Positions 32,269-40,800 of a stretch of 64,000 nt of DNA are shown in pieces. Location of the stretch: NCBI GenBank assembly GCA_021817605.1, contig JAKAUN010000006.1:1-64000 (forward strand), given 5' to 3'. Numbering within the stretch: the stretch's first letter is position 1; each line of letters begins with the position of its first letter. The notes below the pieces were generated by a model that saw only the letters and a program-made list of their open reading frames with translations, was not told the origin of the DNA and ran no database searches. A program made the translations under genes and the position numbers. This stretch comes from Thermoplasmata archaeon (GTDB lineage: Archaea > Thermoplasmatota > Thermoplasmata > Lutacidiplasmatales > UBA184).

Positions 32269-32470
32269 CCGTCCCGAAAATCCCGCAACCGGCAGATAAG
32301 CCTACTCGTGGGCCGGCCCGGCACGATTTGGGGGGTTCCTCAGGTCCCCTGACGACTCCCGGCTGGCTTTCCCCCCCCAGGAGGAGCCGACCGCCTCGCG
32401 TGCTCGGGTTCGGTCGCGATCAGCCTCTCGGCACGGAGGGGCCTCCCCCTCCCGTGACCCCGCAGCAGTG

Positions 32471-33289
32471 CTAGCCCGCCGGGGCCCCCGCCCGCCGCCG
32501 CTCCACGGCGTCGACGAAGGAGCCGATCGCCTCGACCGCCTCGTGGGGCCGTTCCAACGGGACCATGTGCCCGGTACGCGCCAGGATGCGGATCTGTGAG
32601 TCGCCGATCGACTGGCGCAGGATCCGTCCGTGCGCCGCGTCCACGACCTGGTCGTCCATCGCCTGGACGATGAGGGTCGGTGCGGCGAGGCTGGCGATCC
32701 GAGGTCGCTCGTCGAAAGTCAGCGAGGCCCGGCCCCAGAGGGAGGCGCCGCGGAAGTCGGCGCGGCGTACCTGCTCGTGCAAAAGGTCGACCAACTCCAT
32801 GTGAGCCTCGATCCAGTCCGGATAGTACAGGTCCTTGAGCAGCCGCAGCGACAGGGCGTCGGCTCCCTCTTTGGTGTAGGTCTCGGCCCATCGCTCGGTC
32901 ACCGCGCGGGTTAGCCCGTCGGTGTAGACCGCCCCCCCGATGAGGGTGAGGCTTCGGACCCGCCCGGGAAGGTCGAGGGCCATCCGCAGCGTGAGCAGGG
33001 CCCCGGCGCTGAAGCCCACCAGGTGGGCCGAATCGATCCCCTTGAGATCGAGCAGACGAACGAGGTCCGCCTCGAGATCGGAAAAACCGAACCGTGCGTT
33101 CGCGGGGGCAACCGAGCGTCCGTGGCCGCGCAGGTCCGGCGCGACGACGCGGTACCTCTCGGAGAGCGACGGCACCATCGCGTTCCATATCAAGTGGCTC
33201 GCCCCGAGCCCGTGGACCAGCAGCAGCGGCGGCCCGCTCCCCTCGTCCCGCGCGTAGAGCTCGACGGTCTCCCCGGGCTCCGCGCTCAC
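32471..33289 (-). CDS. Alpha/beta hydrolase
   Basis: A 272-residue protein. Oxyanion loop LLLVHGLGAS, nucleophile elbow VGFSAGA (Ser), the acid in VQAMDDQVVD and the histidine in RTGHMVPLERP form a complete catalytic triad. APDLRGHGRS is the typical strand 4 motif. Esterase, lipase or haloperoxidase-like activity; substrate unknown. It is divergent from the ThiI-domain gene across a 92-bp gap. Interval 32281-32470 downstream holds no gene. Confidence 0.88.
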   Translation of the reverse strand: MSAEPGETVELYARDEGSGPPLLLVHGLGASHLIWNAMVPSLSERYRVVAPDLRGHGRSVAPANARFGFSDLEADLVRLLDLKGIDSAHLVGFSAGALLTLRMALDLPGRVRSLTLIGGAVYTDGLTRAVTERWAETYTKEGADALSLRLLKDLYYPDWIEAHMELVDLLHEQVRRADFRGASLWGRASLTFDERPRIASLAAPTLIVQAMDDQVVDAAHGRILRQSIGDSQIRILARTGHMVPLERPHEAVEAIGSFVDAVERRRAGAPAG

Positions 33290-33381
33290 GGCGGCCGCGA
33301 GTTCGGCGGGCCCATTACCTCTCCTGAGGCATCTCCCGCGGGAGGTCCGACTTATTACCGACGGGCACGCTGGCTGCCCCG

Positions 33382-34008
33382 ATGTCCCGCGGGGTGATGC
33401 TGATGAGCGGAGGCATCGATTCCCCCGTGGCCCTCGACCTCCTGCTCCGCCAGGGACACGAGCTCTTGGCCGTCCACCTCGACAATCGTCCGTTCACCGA
33501 CGACTCGCCGCTGGAGAAGATCGTCGACCACCTCGCCTTGCTGCGGGAGCGCTACCGGCAGCCCATCCCCCTCTACGTCGTTCCGCACGGTCCGACGCAG
33601 GTGACGCTGATGCGCAGTACCGATCGCCACGTCGGCTGCGTCCTCTGCCGCAGGTTCATGTGGAGGTCGGCCGAGCGGATCGCGGAACGCGAGGGCGCGA
33701 GCTACCTCGCCACCGGCGAAGCGTTGGGCCAGGTCGCTTCCCAGACCCTGTCGAACATGCGGACCGCTACGGCGGCCGTCCGGCTGCCCATCGTCCGTCC
33801 GCTGATCGGCCTCGACAAGCAGGAGATCGAGGGTCACGCGAAGCGTCTCGGGACCTACGCCATCTCGACCCGCCCGGGGGTCTGCTGCCAGGCGGTGCCG
33901 GACCGGCCGGCCACCCGGAGCGACCTCATCCAGATCGGAGGCGAGGAGGCGAAGCTGGACGTCGACCAGATCGTGGACGACTGCGTCCGCAAGGCGATCG
34001 TGCTCTAG
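33382..34008 (+). CDS. ThiI-like sulfurtransferase domain lacking THUMP
   Basis: A 208-residue PP-loop ATPase. MLMSGGIDSPVALDLLL is the PP-loop, GCVLCRRFMWRSAERIA carries C-x2-C, and ATGEALGQVASQTLSNM is the ThiI signature. RPGVCCQAVP contributes a further cysteine pair. These match the C-terminal catalytic domain of ThiI, which makes 4-thiouridine in tRNA, but the N-terminal ferredoxin-like and THUMP domains are absent. A separate tRNA-binding partner is likely. TATA element (CTTATTA) about 30 bp upstream of the ATG. Confidence 0.85.
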   Translation: MSRGVMLMSGGIDSPVALDLLLRQGHELLAVHLDNRPFTDDSPLEKIVDHLALLRERYRQPIPLYVVPHGPTQVTLMRSTDRHVGCVLCRRFMWRSAERIAEREGASYLATGEALGQVASQTLSNMRTATAAVRLPIVRPLIGLDKQEIEGHAKRLGTYAISTRPGVCCQAVPDRPATRSDLIQIGGEEAKLDVDQIVDDCVRKAIVL

Positions 34009-34058
34009 CCGGGATGCCTCCCCCACGGTACGGCGTTGCGGGCCCACCGGGCCCCGTC

Positions 34059-34100
34059 AGGAACCTTGCCCGACTCTCTAGGAACCTTGCCCGACTCTCT
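34059..34100. repeat. Perfect 21-bp tandem duplication
   Basis: Bases 34059-34079 and 34080-34100 are identical. They lie between the ThiI-domain stop and the TATA box (GATTTAG at about 34110) of the following gene. Could be a recent duplication or a paired upstream binding site. Confidence 0.8.
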
Positions 34101-34137
34101 ATCTAGTTGATTTAGGCGGTCCACACGTCGCAGCATC

Positions 34138-34674
34138 ATGGCTTCCGCAGACGACAGCCGCTATCCGACCACGGCGTACATCCTGACGTTGATCGGCGGG
34201 ATCTTCATCGTCCTCGGCGGTCTCGCGGCGATGGCCGTCTACGCGATCGGAGCGTCGTTCTTCTTCGCGTTCTTCCCCGGGGCCTCGGTCTTCCTTGTGG
34301 GCCTCGGCCTGGTGGGCCTCCTCTTCGGGATCCTCATCCTCTACGGCGCGATCAAGATGAAGCACGATCCCCGGTCCGCGCACACCTGGGGGATTCTCGT
34401 GATCCTGTTCTCCATCTTCAGCTGGGTTGGTTGGGGTGGCTTCGTGGTCGGATTCCTTCTTGCGCTCATCGGCGGGATCCTCGCCCTCGTCTGGCGCCCT
34501 CCGGTCGCCGCCCAGGCGGCGTGGGGCCAGCCGACGGCGCCGCCCCCTCCGCTCGCGCCCGCCCCCCCGACCTCCGCCGCGGCGCCGGGCCAGAAGGTCT
34601 GCTCCTCCTGTGGCTCGGCCAACGCCGCGGGAACGCAGTTCTGCGCCAAGTGCGGCGCCGCGCTCCCGGCGTAG
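34138..34674 (+). CDS. Membrane protein with a C-terminal zinc ribbon
   Basis: A 178-residue protein with four TM helices in the first 120 residues: ILTLIGGIFIVLGGLAAMAVY, FLVGLGLVGLLFGILILYG, WGILVILFSIFSWVGW and FVVGFLLALIGGILALVW. A Pro/Ala linker is followed by a zinc ribbon CSSCGSANAAGTQFCAKCG. Such fusions are common in archaea and Gram-positive bacteria, but their role is unknown. TATA element 27 bp upstream of the ATG. Confidence 0.75.
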   Translation: MASADDSRYPTTAYILTLIGGIFIVLGGLAAMAVYAIGASFFFAFFPGASVFLVGLGLVGLLFGILILYGAIKMKHDPRSAHTWGILVILFSIFSWVGWGGFVVGFLLALIGGILALVWRPPVAAQAAWGQPTAPPPPLAPAPPTSAAAPGQKVCSSCGSANAAGTQFCAKCGAALPA

Positions 34675-34765
34675 ACCCGGGGGCGCAGCGGCTCCATCTG
34701 CGACCTACCGATTTCCCCGCGGACGAGCCGCGGGGGGTAAGTAGCCCTCGGGGGCTCGGCGGGCA

Positions 34766-35083
34766 ATGAGCTCCCCGACTCCCTACCGTTCCCTTCGGCT
34801 CTGCTCGAGCGGCGGCGGGTTCGAGGCGCTGCCGGAACGCAACGTCCAGGCCGACCTCCCCGAGGTCCGCCGCCTCCTCGAGGCGGAAGGAATCAGGGTC
34901 GTGGACGCCCGCGTCCTCCTCATCGCCGCGACCTCTCCTGAGGTCACCATCAGCCGTTCGGGGCGGATCCTCTTCAAGACGCAGGACGAGTCCGCGGCCC
35001 GCTCCGCCTTCGAGCGGATCGCGCGGATCGCCCGCTTCGAACAGACGCTCCGACCGGCCGTCGGCGCGGGCCCGAGAGGTTAA
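34766..35083 (+). CDS. Conserved hypothetical protein, possibly TBP-half-like
   Basis: A 105-residue protein. It opens PYRSLRLCSSGGGFEALPERN, then ADLPEVRRLLEAEGIRVVDARVLLI. VTISRSGRILFKTQDESAARSAFERI follows and recalls the strand-turn-strand-helix of a single TBP repeat (LLFRSGKVVCTGAKS then a long helix). The resemblance is only by eye. TATA element (GTAAGTAG) 26 bp upstream. It precedes the acyl-CoA genes but has no visible link to them. Confidence 0.55.
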   Translation: MSSPTPYRSLRLCSSGGGFEALPERNVQADLPEVRRLLEAEGIRVVDARVLLIAATSPEVTISRSGRILFKTQDESAARSAFERIARIARFEQTLRPAVGAGPRG

Positions 35084-35116
35084 GCAAGCAGCCGAGCTTC
35101 TTGGAGAGGGGGCCCC

Positions 35117-36271
35117 ATGCGCGAGACCTGGGTGGTCGCAGCAACCTCGAACCGCTTCGGCCGGTCGACCGAGTCCGCCCGCGAGTCGGCGACACGGGTC
35201 GCTCGCGAGGCGATCGAGCAATCCGGCCTCGATCCGAAGGCGATCGGACAGACGTTCGTCGCGAACTGCCTCGGCTTCGCCGAGCACCAGGCGCACGTCG
35301 GTCCGCTCATCAACAACGGTCTCGGCATCCCCGACGTGCCGTCCGTGACCGTGGAGTCGGCCTGCTCCTCCTCGAGCGCGGCCCTCCACGAGGCGTTCGT
35401 GCACGTCGCAGGCGGATTCGTCGACGCGGCGCTCGTCGTGGGAGTGGAGCGTGTCATGCAGATGGACTCGCTGAAGGCCACCAGCTACTTCGCGGACGCC
35501 GCGGACTACCCGTTCGAGACACGCAACGGCGCGACCTTCCCCGGGCTCTACGCAACGTTGGCCGCGGCGTATGCCGCGAAGTACCCCACGCGGCCCGAGA
35601 TGTTCGGCGCGGTCGCCGTGAAGAACCACGCCAACGCCGCGCGCAATCCCCACGCCCACTTTCAGAAGGAGATCTCAATGGAGACCTACCTCTCCTCACC
35701 GATGATCGCCTCCCCGCTGCGGCTCTACGACTGCTGCCCGTTCTCGGACGGCGCGGCGGCCCTCGTCATCGCGGCGAAGGAGGCCTCCCCGCGTCCTCGC
35801 CACGAGCCGCTGGTCGTGCGCGCTTCCGCCCGCGCCGGGGCGGTGACGGCGCTGCAGGACCGTCCCACCCTGCTCGGGCTTCCTTCGACCCGCGTGGCCG
35901 CGGAGAAGGCGTTCCGCCAGGCGCGGCTCGAACCGAGGGCGATCGACTTCCTCGAGGTCCACGACTGCTTCACGATCGCCGAGATGCTGGCGCTCGAGGA
36001 CCTCGGCTTCTTCCCGCCGGGAGGCGCGAAGGATGCCGCGCTCGAAGGGGTCACCCAACGGGACGGGAAGCTCCCCGTCAACCCTTCCGGCGGGCTGAAG
36101 GCCAAGGGCCACCCGGTCGGAGCGACAGGAGCCGGGCAGGTGGTGGAGATCTTCGAGCAGATGAACGGCCTCGCGGGGACTCGTGGGGTGCCGCACGCCG
36201 AGACCGCGCTCGCCCACAATGTCGGGGCGACGGGCGGCTCCTGCTCGGTCCACATCCTGTCGCGACGCTAG
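35117..36271 (+). CDS. Thiolase (acetyl-CoA acyltransferase / SCP-x type)
   Basis: A 384-residue enzyme that cleaves 3-ketoacyl-CoA or condenses acyl-CoAs. The nucleophile is in VESACSSSSAALHEAF. HDCFTIAEML carries the HD-x-F motif, NPSGGLKAKGHPVGATG the catalytic histidine, and GGSCSVHIL the second cysteine region. It is closest to the archaeal thiolase group that pairs with DUF35 proteins. It starts at an ATG after GGAGAGGGGG and a TATA-like GGTTAAGC about 32 bp upstream. The DUF35 gene follows after 14 bp. Confidence 0.9.
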   Translation: MRETWVVAATSNRFGRSTESARESATRVAREAIEQSGLDPKAIGQTFVANCLGFAEHQAHVGPLINNGLGIPDVPSVTVESACSSSSAALHEAFVHVAGGFVDAALVVGVERVMQMDSLKATSYFADAADYPFETRNGATFPGLYATLAAAYAAKYPTRPEMFGAVAVKNHANAARNPHAHFQKEISMETYLSSPMIASPLRLYDCCPFSDGAAALVIAAKEASPRPRHEPLVVRASARAGAVTALQDRPTLLGLPSTRVAAEKAFRQARLEPRAIDFLEVHDCFTIAEMLALEDLGFFPPGGAKDAALEGVTQRDGKLPVNPSGGLKAKGHPVGATGAGQVVEIFEQMNGLAGTRGVPHAETALAHNVGATGGSCSVHILSRR

Positions 36272-36285
36272 AGGAGGGACGGTCG

Positions 36286-36690
36286 ATGGAGGAGGTCGTG
36301 GGAGGCTCTCACAGCGTCGCGGAGTTCGTGCAGGGCTACGAGAGCGAAGGCCGCCTGCGCGGCTTCCGCTGCCCGGCCTGCGGGTTCCTGACCGCGACCT
36401 GGGGGGTCGCCTGCTCGCGCTGCGGCGTTTCGGGGCTGGTCGACACGACGCTCTCCGACGTGGGACAGATCGTGGCGTTCACCATCGTGGAGGTTCCCAC
36501 CGAAGAACGGGTCAACGACGCCCCGTACGCCTACGTAGTGGTCGAGCTCGACGGCGGCGGCCGGATCTCCGGCTGGATGCCGTCGGTTCGCCGCGCGGAG
36601 GATCTCGCCCTCGGCGACCGCGTTCGGTTCCGTCCGAGCTACCGCCCGGGCCTCCAGTTCGAGAAGGAGACCTCCGCCGCTGCGGAGTGA
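36286..36690 (+). CDS. DUF35 OB-fold / zinc-ribbon acyl-CoA-binding protein
   Basis: A 134-residue protein. The rubredoxin-like zinc site is FRCPACGFLTATWGVACSRCG (C-x2-C...C-x2-C at about residues 28-45). An OB-fold follows (VGQIVAFTIVEVPTEERVNDAPYAYVVVELDGG). DUF35 proteins sit beside thiolases in archaea and can bridge thiolase with HMG-CoA synthase; no HMG-CoA synthase gene is here. A GGAGG sits about 10 bp before the ATG, a Shine-Dalgarno-like site for this internal operon gene. Confidence 0.88.
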   Translation: MEEVVGGSHSVAEFVQGYESEGRLRGFRCPACGFLTATWGVACSRCGVSGLVDTTLSDVGQIVAFTIVEVPTEERVNDAPYAYVVVELDGGGRISGWMPSVRRAEDLALGDRVRFRPSYRPGLQFEKETSAAAE

Positions 36691-36693
36691 GCC

Positions 36694-38403
36694 GTGGCCA
36701 ACGCAGCTACCTCCCCCGAGGCCGAGCGTCCCTGGCTTCGCCGGTACCCCCCGAAGGTCCCTCCCTCCCTCGAGATCCCGCCGGTACTGCTCACCGAGAT
36801 GGTACGCGCCACGGTCGAGCGCTGGCCCGATCGCGAGGCGATGGTCTTCTACGGTGCGCGATGGAGCTACCGCGAGCTCTGGGAGGCGGCGGGCGAGCTT
36901 GCCCGTCGGCTCGCAGCCGAAGGTGTCGGGCCGGGCGACCGCGTAGCGATCTCCCTCCCGAACTGCCCGCTCTACCCCATCGCGCTCCTGGCGAGCTGGT
37001 GGCTCGGGGCGGTGGCGGTCCAGGTGAGCCCCCTCTTGGTCGAAGAGGACCTCTCCCACGCGCTCCGCGACGCCGAACCCAAGGCGCTCGTCACCCTCGA
37101 GATCCTGTATCCACGGCTCGAGCGGATCGAAAAGGACGTTCGCGCGCCCGTCGAGTTCGTGGCCCGCCTGCGCTCGTTCTATCCTGCGCTGCGGCGCCCG
37201 TTCGTCAACCTCGTCCTGCGCCGACGGGGGCTACCGACGGTCCTTCCCAACGGAACGCGCGTCCGTCCGCTGACGAACCTCAAGCGCACGGGCGCGGCCC
37301 CGCCTCTCCCTCAGGGCGACCCGGCGAGCACGGTGGCCGTGCTGCAGTACACGGGGGGGACCACCGGACGGTCGAAGGCGGCGATGCTCTCGCACCGCAA
37401 CCTGGTCTCGAACGTGGCGCAGATCAACGCCTGGAACACGAGCCGGGTCCCGGGCGGCGAGGTGATCCTTGCCTCGATCCCGTTCTTCCACATCTACGGC
37501 CTCACGGTCGCGCTGCTCAAGGGCCTCGCGGACGGCTCGACGATCGTCATCGAGCTCCAGCCCGATCCGCGCGAGATCCTTCGGCTGGTCGACCGCTACC
37601 GGCCCACCCAGTTCCCGGGGGTCCCTGCCCTCTACGTGGCGTTCCTCAAGCAGCCGGACCTCGGCCGATATCGCATCCGCTCGATCAAGTTCTGCGTGAG
37701 CGGCTCGGCCCCGCTCACGCCCGAGACCCGGCGGCTCTTTGAGGCGGCCACCGGAGGCAAGCTGGTCGAAGGCTACGGGCTCAGCGAGGCGTCCCCCGTG
37801 ACGCATGCCAATCCCGAGGAGGGGGAGGGCCGCGTCGGGTCGATCGGGCTGCCTCTCCCCGAGACCGACCAGCGGATCGTCGACTCCGAGACCGGCACCC
37901 GGGTGCTCCCGCTCGGGGAGACCGGGGAGCTCGAGGTGCGCGGGCCCCAGGTGATGCTCGGATATTTCCGCAAACCGGAGGAGACCGCCCTGGTGCTGCG
38001 CGACGGCTGGCTTCTCACGGGGGACATCGCGCGGATCGACGCCGAGGGCTACGCCTATATCGTCGACCGGAAGAAGGATGTCATCAACGTAGGAGGGCTC
38101 AAGGTCTATCCGCGGGAGGTCGAGGAGGTCCTCCTCGAGCATCCGGCGGTCGCGGACGCCGCGGTGGTCGGCGTGGCCGACGTCGAGCACGGGGAGATCC
38201 CCTGGGCGTTCGTCGTGCCCCGGCCGGGCAGCACCCCCCGCGAGGAGGAGCTCATCGCGTTCGTCCGGGGGCGGATCGCCCACTACAAGGCGCCGCGCGC
38301 GGTCGAGTTCCGCGAGAGCCTCCCGCGCACCGGGGTCCAGAAGGTGCTGCGTCGGGCGCTCAAGGAGGAGGCCCTGCGCTCCGCCCGGCCCCCCGACGCC
38401 TAG
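36694..38403 (+). CDS. Long-chain acyl-CoA synthetase (fatty-acid-CoA ligase)
   Basis: A 569-residue ANL-superfamily enzyme that activates fatty acids with ATP and CoA. P-loop YTGGTTGRSKAAMLSHRN, A5 motif EGYGLSEASPVTH, A7 DGWLLTGDIAR, hinge DRKKDVINVGGLKVYPREVEE and the catalytic lysine in RTGVQKVLRR are all present. It starts at GTG, 3 bp after the DUF35 stop, so thiolase, DUF35 and ligase form one operon. It converges on the acyl-CoA dehydrogenase gene. Confidence 0.92.
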   Translation: MANAATSPEAERPWLRRYPPKVPPSLEIPPVLLTEMVRATVERWPDREAMVFYGARWSYRELWEAAGELARRLAAEGVGPGDRVAISLPNCPLYPIALLASWWLGAVAVQVSPLLVEEDLSHALRDAEPKALVTLEILYPRLERIEKDVRAPVEFVARLRSFYPALRRPFVNLVLRRRGLPTVLPNGTRVRPLTNLKRTGAAPPLPQGDPASTVAVLQYTGGTTGRSKAAMLSHRNLVSNVAQINAWNTSRVPGGEVILASIPFFHIYGLTVALLKGLADGSTIVIELQPDPREILRLVDRYRPTQFPGVPALYVAFLKQPDLGRYRIRSIKFCVSGSAPLTPETRRLFEAATGGKLVEGYGLSEASPVTHANPEEGEGRVGSIGLPLPETDQRIVDSETGTRVLPLGETGELEVRGPQVMLGYFRKPEETALVLRDGWLLTGDIARIDAEGYAYIVDRKKDVINVGGLKVYPREVEEVLLEHPAVADAAVVGVADVEHGEIPWAFVVPRPGSTPREEELIAFVRGRIAHYKAPRAVEFRESLPRTGVQKVLRRALKEEALRSARPPDA

Positions 38404-38451
38404 CGCTGCGACCCAGAGGCCAGCGCGCCGTCCCCGCCGGACGGAACGCCC

Positions 38452-39645
38452 TCAGGCGCCCCGGGTGAGGAGGTCGCGTGCCACGACCAGGCGCTGGATC
38501 TCGTTGGTCCCCTCGAAGATCTCGCTGATCCGAGCGTCGCGGTAGGCCCGCTCGATGGGAGTGCCGCGGATGTAGCCGAGGCCGCCGTGGAGCTGGAGCG
38601 CCTGGTCGATCACCTCGCTCGCCCACTCCGAGCCGAGGCACTTCACCGTGGAGGCCTCCCGCGTCTTCTCCGCGCGCTCGGTCCGCGACCAGCTGGCCGG
38701 GTCGGTCCCCATACGGTCCTGGTGAGCCGCGGCGTGGTAGACGAGGTAGCGCAGCGCCTGGATCTTCATCGCCATGTCGGCGAGCCGGAACTGCACGACC
38801 TCGAGCTCGGAGATCGGCCGGCCGAACTGCGTGCGCTGGCTGGTGAACGTGAGCGCCTCGGAAAGAGCGGCCTCCATCGCGCCGAGCGACGCGGCGCCTA
38901 GGGAGACGCGCCCCACGTCAAGCGTCGTCATCGCGACGACGAACCCCCGTCCGACCTCGCCGAGCACCCGCTCGGGCCCCAGGCGGACGTGGTCGAGGAC
39001 GAGCTCGGCGGTCGAGGTCCCGTGGAGTCCCATCTTCTTCTCGCATCGGCCGACGGAAAAGCCGGGGTCGCCGCGGTCCAGGAGGAAGGCGGTCACCCCT
39101 CCCTTGGGGCCGAGCGCGGGGTCGTTGGCCGCGATGAGGACGATGGTGTCCGCCTCCTTGCCGTTGGAGACGTAGATCTTGTTGCCCGTCACCACCCAGC
39201 CGTCCCCCTCGCGCTCGGCGCGGGTGCGCACCGCCCCGGAGTCGCTGCCCGAGCCGGGCTCGGTGAGGCTGAAGGCGAGCAGCTTCTTCCCCTGCGCTGC
39301 CGGGAGAAGCCACCGGCGCTTCTGCTCCTCCGTGCCGTAGTAGAGCAACGGCGTCGTGCCGAGCGAGGTGTGGGCTCCCACGATCGTGCCGTGCGAGGCG
39401 TCGACGCGTCCGAGCTCCTCGAGCAGCAGGGCGTAGCCGACCTTGCCGAGTCCGAGGCCGCCGTACTCCTCGGGGACAGGCACCCCGAAGTAGCCCTCCT
39501 CCTGCATCCGTCGGACGGTCTCCGCGGGGAACTCCTCCTCCTCGTCCATCCGTCCGAGGACGGGGACGACCTCGCGCTCGAGGAACGTGCGGACCGCCTG
39601 GCGGAACGCCTCCTGGTCCGGGGTGAACGAGAAGTCGATCGGCAT
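38452..39645 (-). CDS. Acyl-CoA dehydrogenase (first copy)
   Basis: A 397-residue flavoprotein that oxidises acyl-CoA to enoyl-CoA and passes electrons to ETF. Signatures are LLAFSLTEPGSGSDSGAVRT, VTGNKIYVSNG, RTQFGRPISELEVVQFRLADM and QLHGGLGYIRGTPIERAYRDARISEIFEGTNEIQRLV. The catalytic Glu is the one in FEGTNE, at the short-chain enzyme position. The ATG lies just after the enoyl-CoA hydratase stop, so the two are co-transcribed. Chain-length preference cannot be read. Confidence 0.92.
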   Translation of the reverse strand: MPIDFSFTPDQEAFRQAVRTFLEREVVPVLGRMDEEEEFPAETVRRMQEEGYFGVPVPEEYGGLGLGKVGYALLLEELGRVDASHGTIVGAHTSLGTTPLLYYGTEEQKRRWLLPAAQGKKLLAFSLTEPGSGSDSGAVRTRAEREGDGWVVTGNKIYVSNGKEADTIVLIAANDPALGPKGGVTAFLLDRGDPGFSVGRCEKKMGLHGTSTAELVLDHVRLGPERVLGEVGRGFVVAMTTLDVGRVSLGAASLGAMEAALSEALTFTSQRTQFGRPISELEVVQFRLADMAMKIQALRYLVYHAAAHQDRMGTDPASWSRTERAEKTREASTVKCLGSEWASEVIDQALQLHGGLGYIRGTPIERAYRDARISEIFEGTNEIQRLVVARDLLTRGA

Positions 39646-39647
39646 GC

Positions 39648-40442
39648 CTACTCTCCCGTGAACTTCGGCGGCCGATGCTCGGAGAAGGCGCGTAGCCCCT
39701 CGGAAAGGTCCTTGCTCGGTAGGATCTCGCTCGCCAGCAGGCTCGACTCGAGCGCGAGCCCCTCGGCCAGCGTGAGGTCCCCGCTCGAGCGCACGGCCCG
39801 CTTGATCGCCCGGACGGCCCGCGGGGCGCGCTGACCGATGGTGTGCGCAAGGTCGCGCGCCGCCCTCAGCTCCTGGCCGCTCGGGACGAGCTTGTTGAGG
39901 AGACCGATCCGCTGGGCCTCCTGCGCGGAGAGCAGCTGGCCGGTGAGGCAGAGCTCCTGGGCCTTGGCGACGCCGACGAGGCGGGGGAGCCGCTGGGTCG
40001 CCCCCCAGACGGGGATGAGCCCGTGGCTGACCTCGGGGACCCCGAACTTCGCCGAATCGTCCGCGACCCGGAGGTCGCAGGCGAGGCAGAGCTCGAAGCC
40101 ACCGCCGAGGGCGACCCCATGGACCGCCACGACGCTCGGGACCGGAAGCTCGGCCAGCCGCTGGAAGAGCTCCTGGCCGCGGCGCACGGCCTCCGGGGCC
40201 GTTGTCGGGTCGAGCGTCGCGAGCTCCTTGAGGTCCGCGCCGGCGCTGAACTGTGCGCCGTCCCCGGCGAGGACGACCGCGCGCACCGTCCGGTCGGCGG
40301 CGATCGCACGGAGCGCGCCGTCGAGCACGGCCAGGACGCGGGAAGAGAGGGCATTCACCGGCGGGTTGGCGAGGACGAGCAGCTCGACGCCGTCCTCCTC
40401 CCGCGCGCGTCGCACCAACGTCTCGGAGGGAACGGCGGGCAT
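39648..40442 (-). CDS. Enoyl-CoA hydratase/isomerase
   Basis: A 264-residue crotonase-fold enzyme of beta-oxidation that adds water to enoyl-CoA. LVLANPPVNALSSRVLAVLDGAL, AVVLAGDGAQFSAGADLKEL (oxyanion hole), VVAVHGVALGGGFELCLACDLRVAD and FGVPEVSHGLIPVWGATQRLPR carry the family pattern. The catalytic glutamates correspond to the E of GGFELCL and PEVSHG regions; one position usually Glu is not obvious, so isomerase activity is possible. ATG 40442 has a TATA element (GTTAAGAG) 28 bp upstream. It is upstream of the dehydrogenase in one operon. Confidence 0.9.
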   Translation of the reverse strand: MPAVPSETLVRRAREEDGVELLVLANPPVNALSSRVLAVLDGALRAIAADRTVRAVVLAGDGAQFSAGADLKELATLDPTTAPEAVRRGQELFQRLAELPVPSVVAVHGVALGGGFELCLACDLRVADDSAKFGVPEVSHGLIPVWGATQRLPRLVGVAKAQELCLTGQLLSAQEAQRIGLLNKLVPSGQELRAARDLAHTIGQRAPRAVRAIKRAVRSSGDLTLAEGLALESSLLASEILPSKDLSEGLRAFSEHRPPKFTGE

Positions 40443-40800
40443 CGTGGCCGTCAGGCCCGAGCCGGCTCTTAACGGGGCGTCGGGGCGACGGCCCCGACGG
40501 GCGGTTTGAGTGCAGTAGCTGAGGGGCCTGGCTCGCCCGCCCAACGGTCCGCCACGAGCTTTCGGTCCTCTCGCTCTCCTCGGTGCTCGCGAGCCACCGC
40601 GCTGGGCCCTTCTTGCTCTTCCTTCCGATCTCCCTCGTGCCGGCGAAGGGGGGCAAGCCTGCGGGCCGCGCCTGCCCTCCTCTCCCTTGCCTTCCTTGCG
40701 GCGAGCCTGGTGAGCCGTGGGCCGGCCGGCTCTCCGACCGCTCTCGGCTAGCGGAGGGCGCCTGCGCGCCCTCTTATAGCGCGTCCCTTCTGACGGCGCT
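40443..40800. other. Intergenic region with divergent promoters
   Basis: It holds the TATA of the hydratase (about 40465-40473), a perfect 8-bp hairpin (CGTCGGGG / CCCCGACG, 40478-40499) just upstream of it, and the TATA of agmatinase (CTTATAGC, about 40772-40781). Between them are about 260 bp with no gene I can support. Confidence 0.55.

Noticed and set aside
40478-40499. Hairpin as an operator for the hydratase gene
   Set aside because: Such G+C palindromes are frequent by chance here; no second copy or related site was seen near the other acyl-CoA operons.
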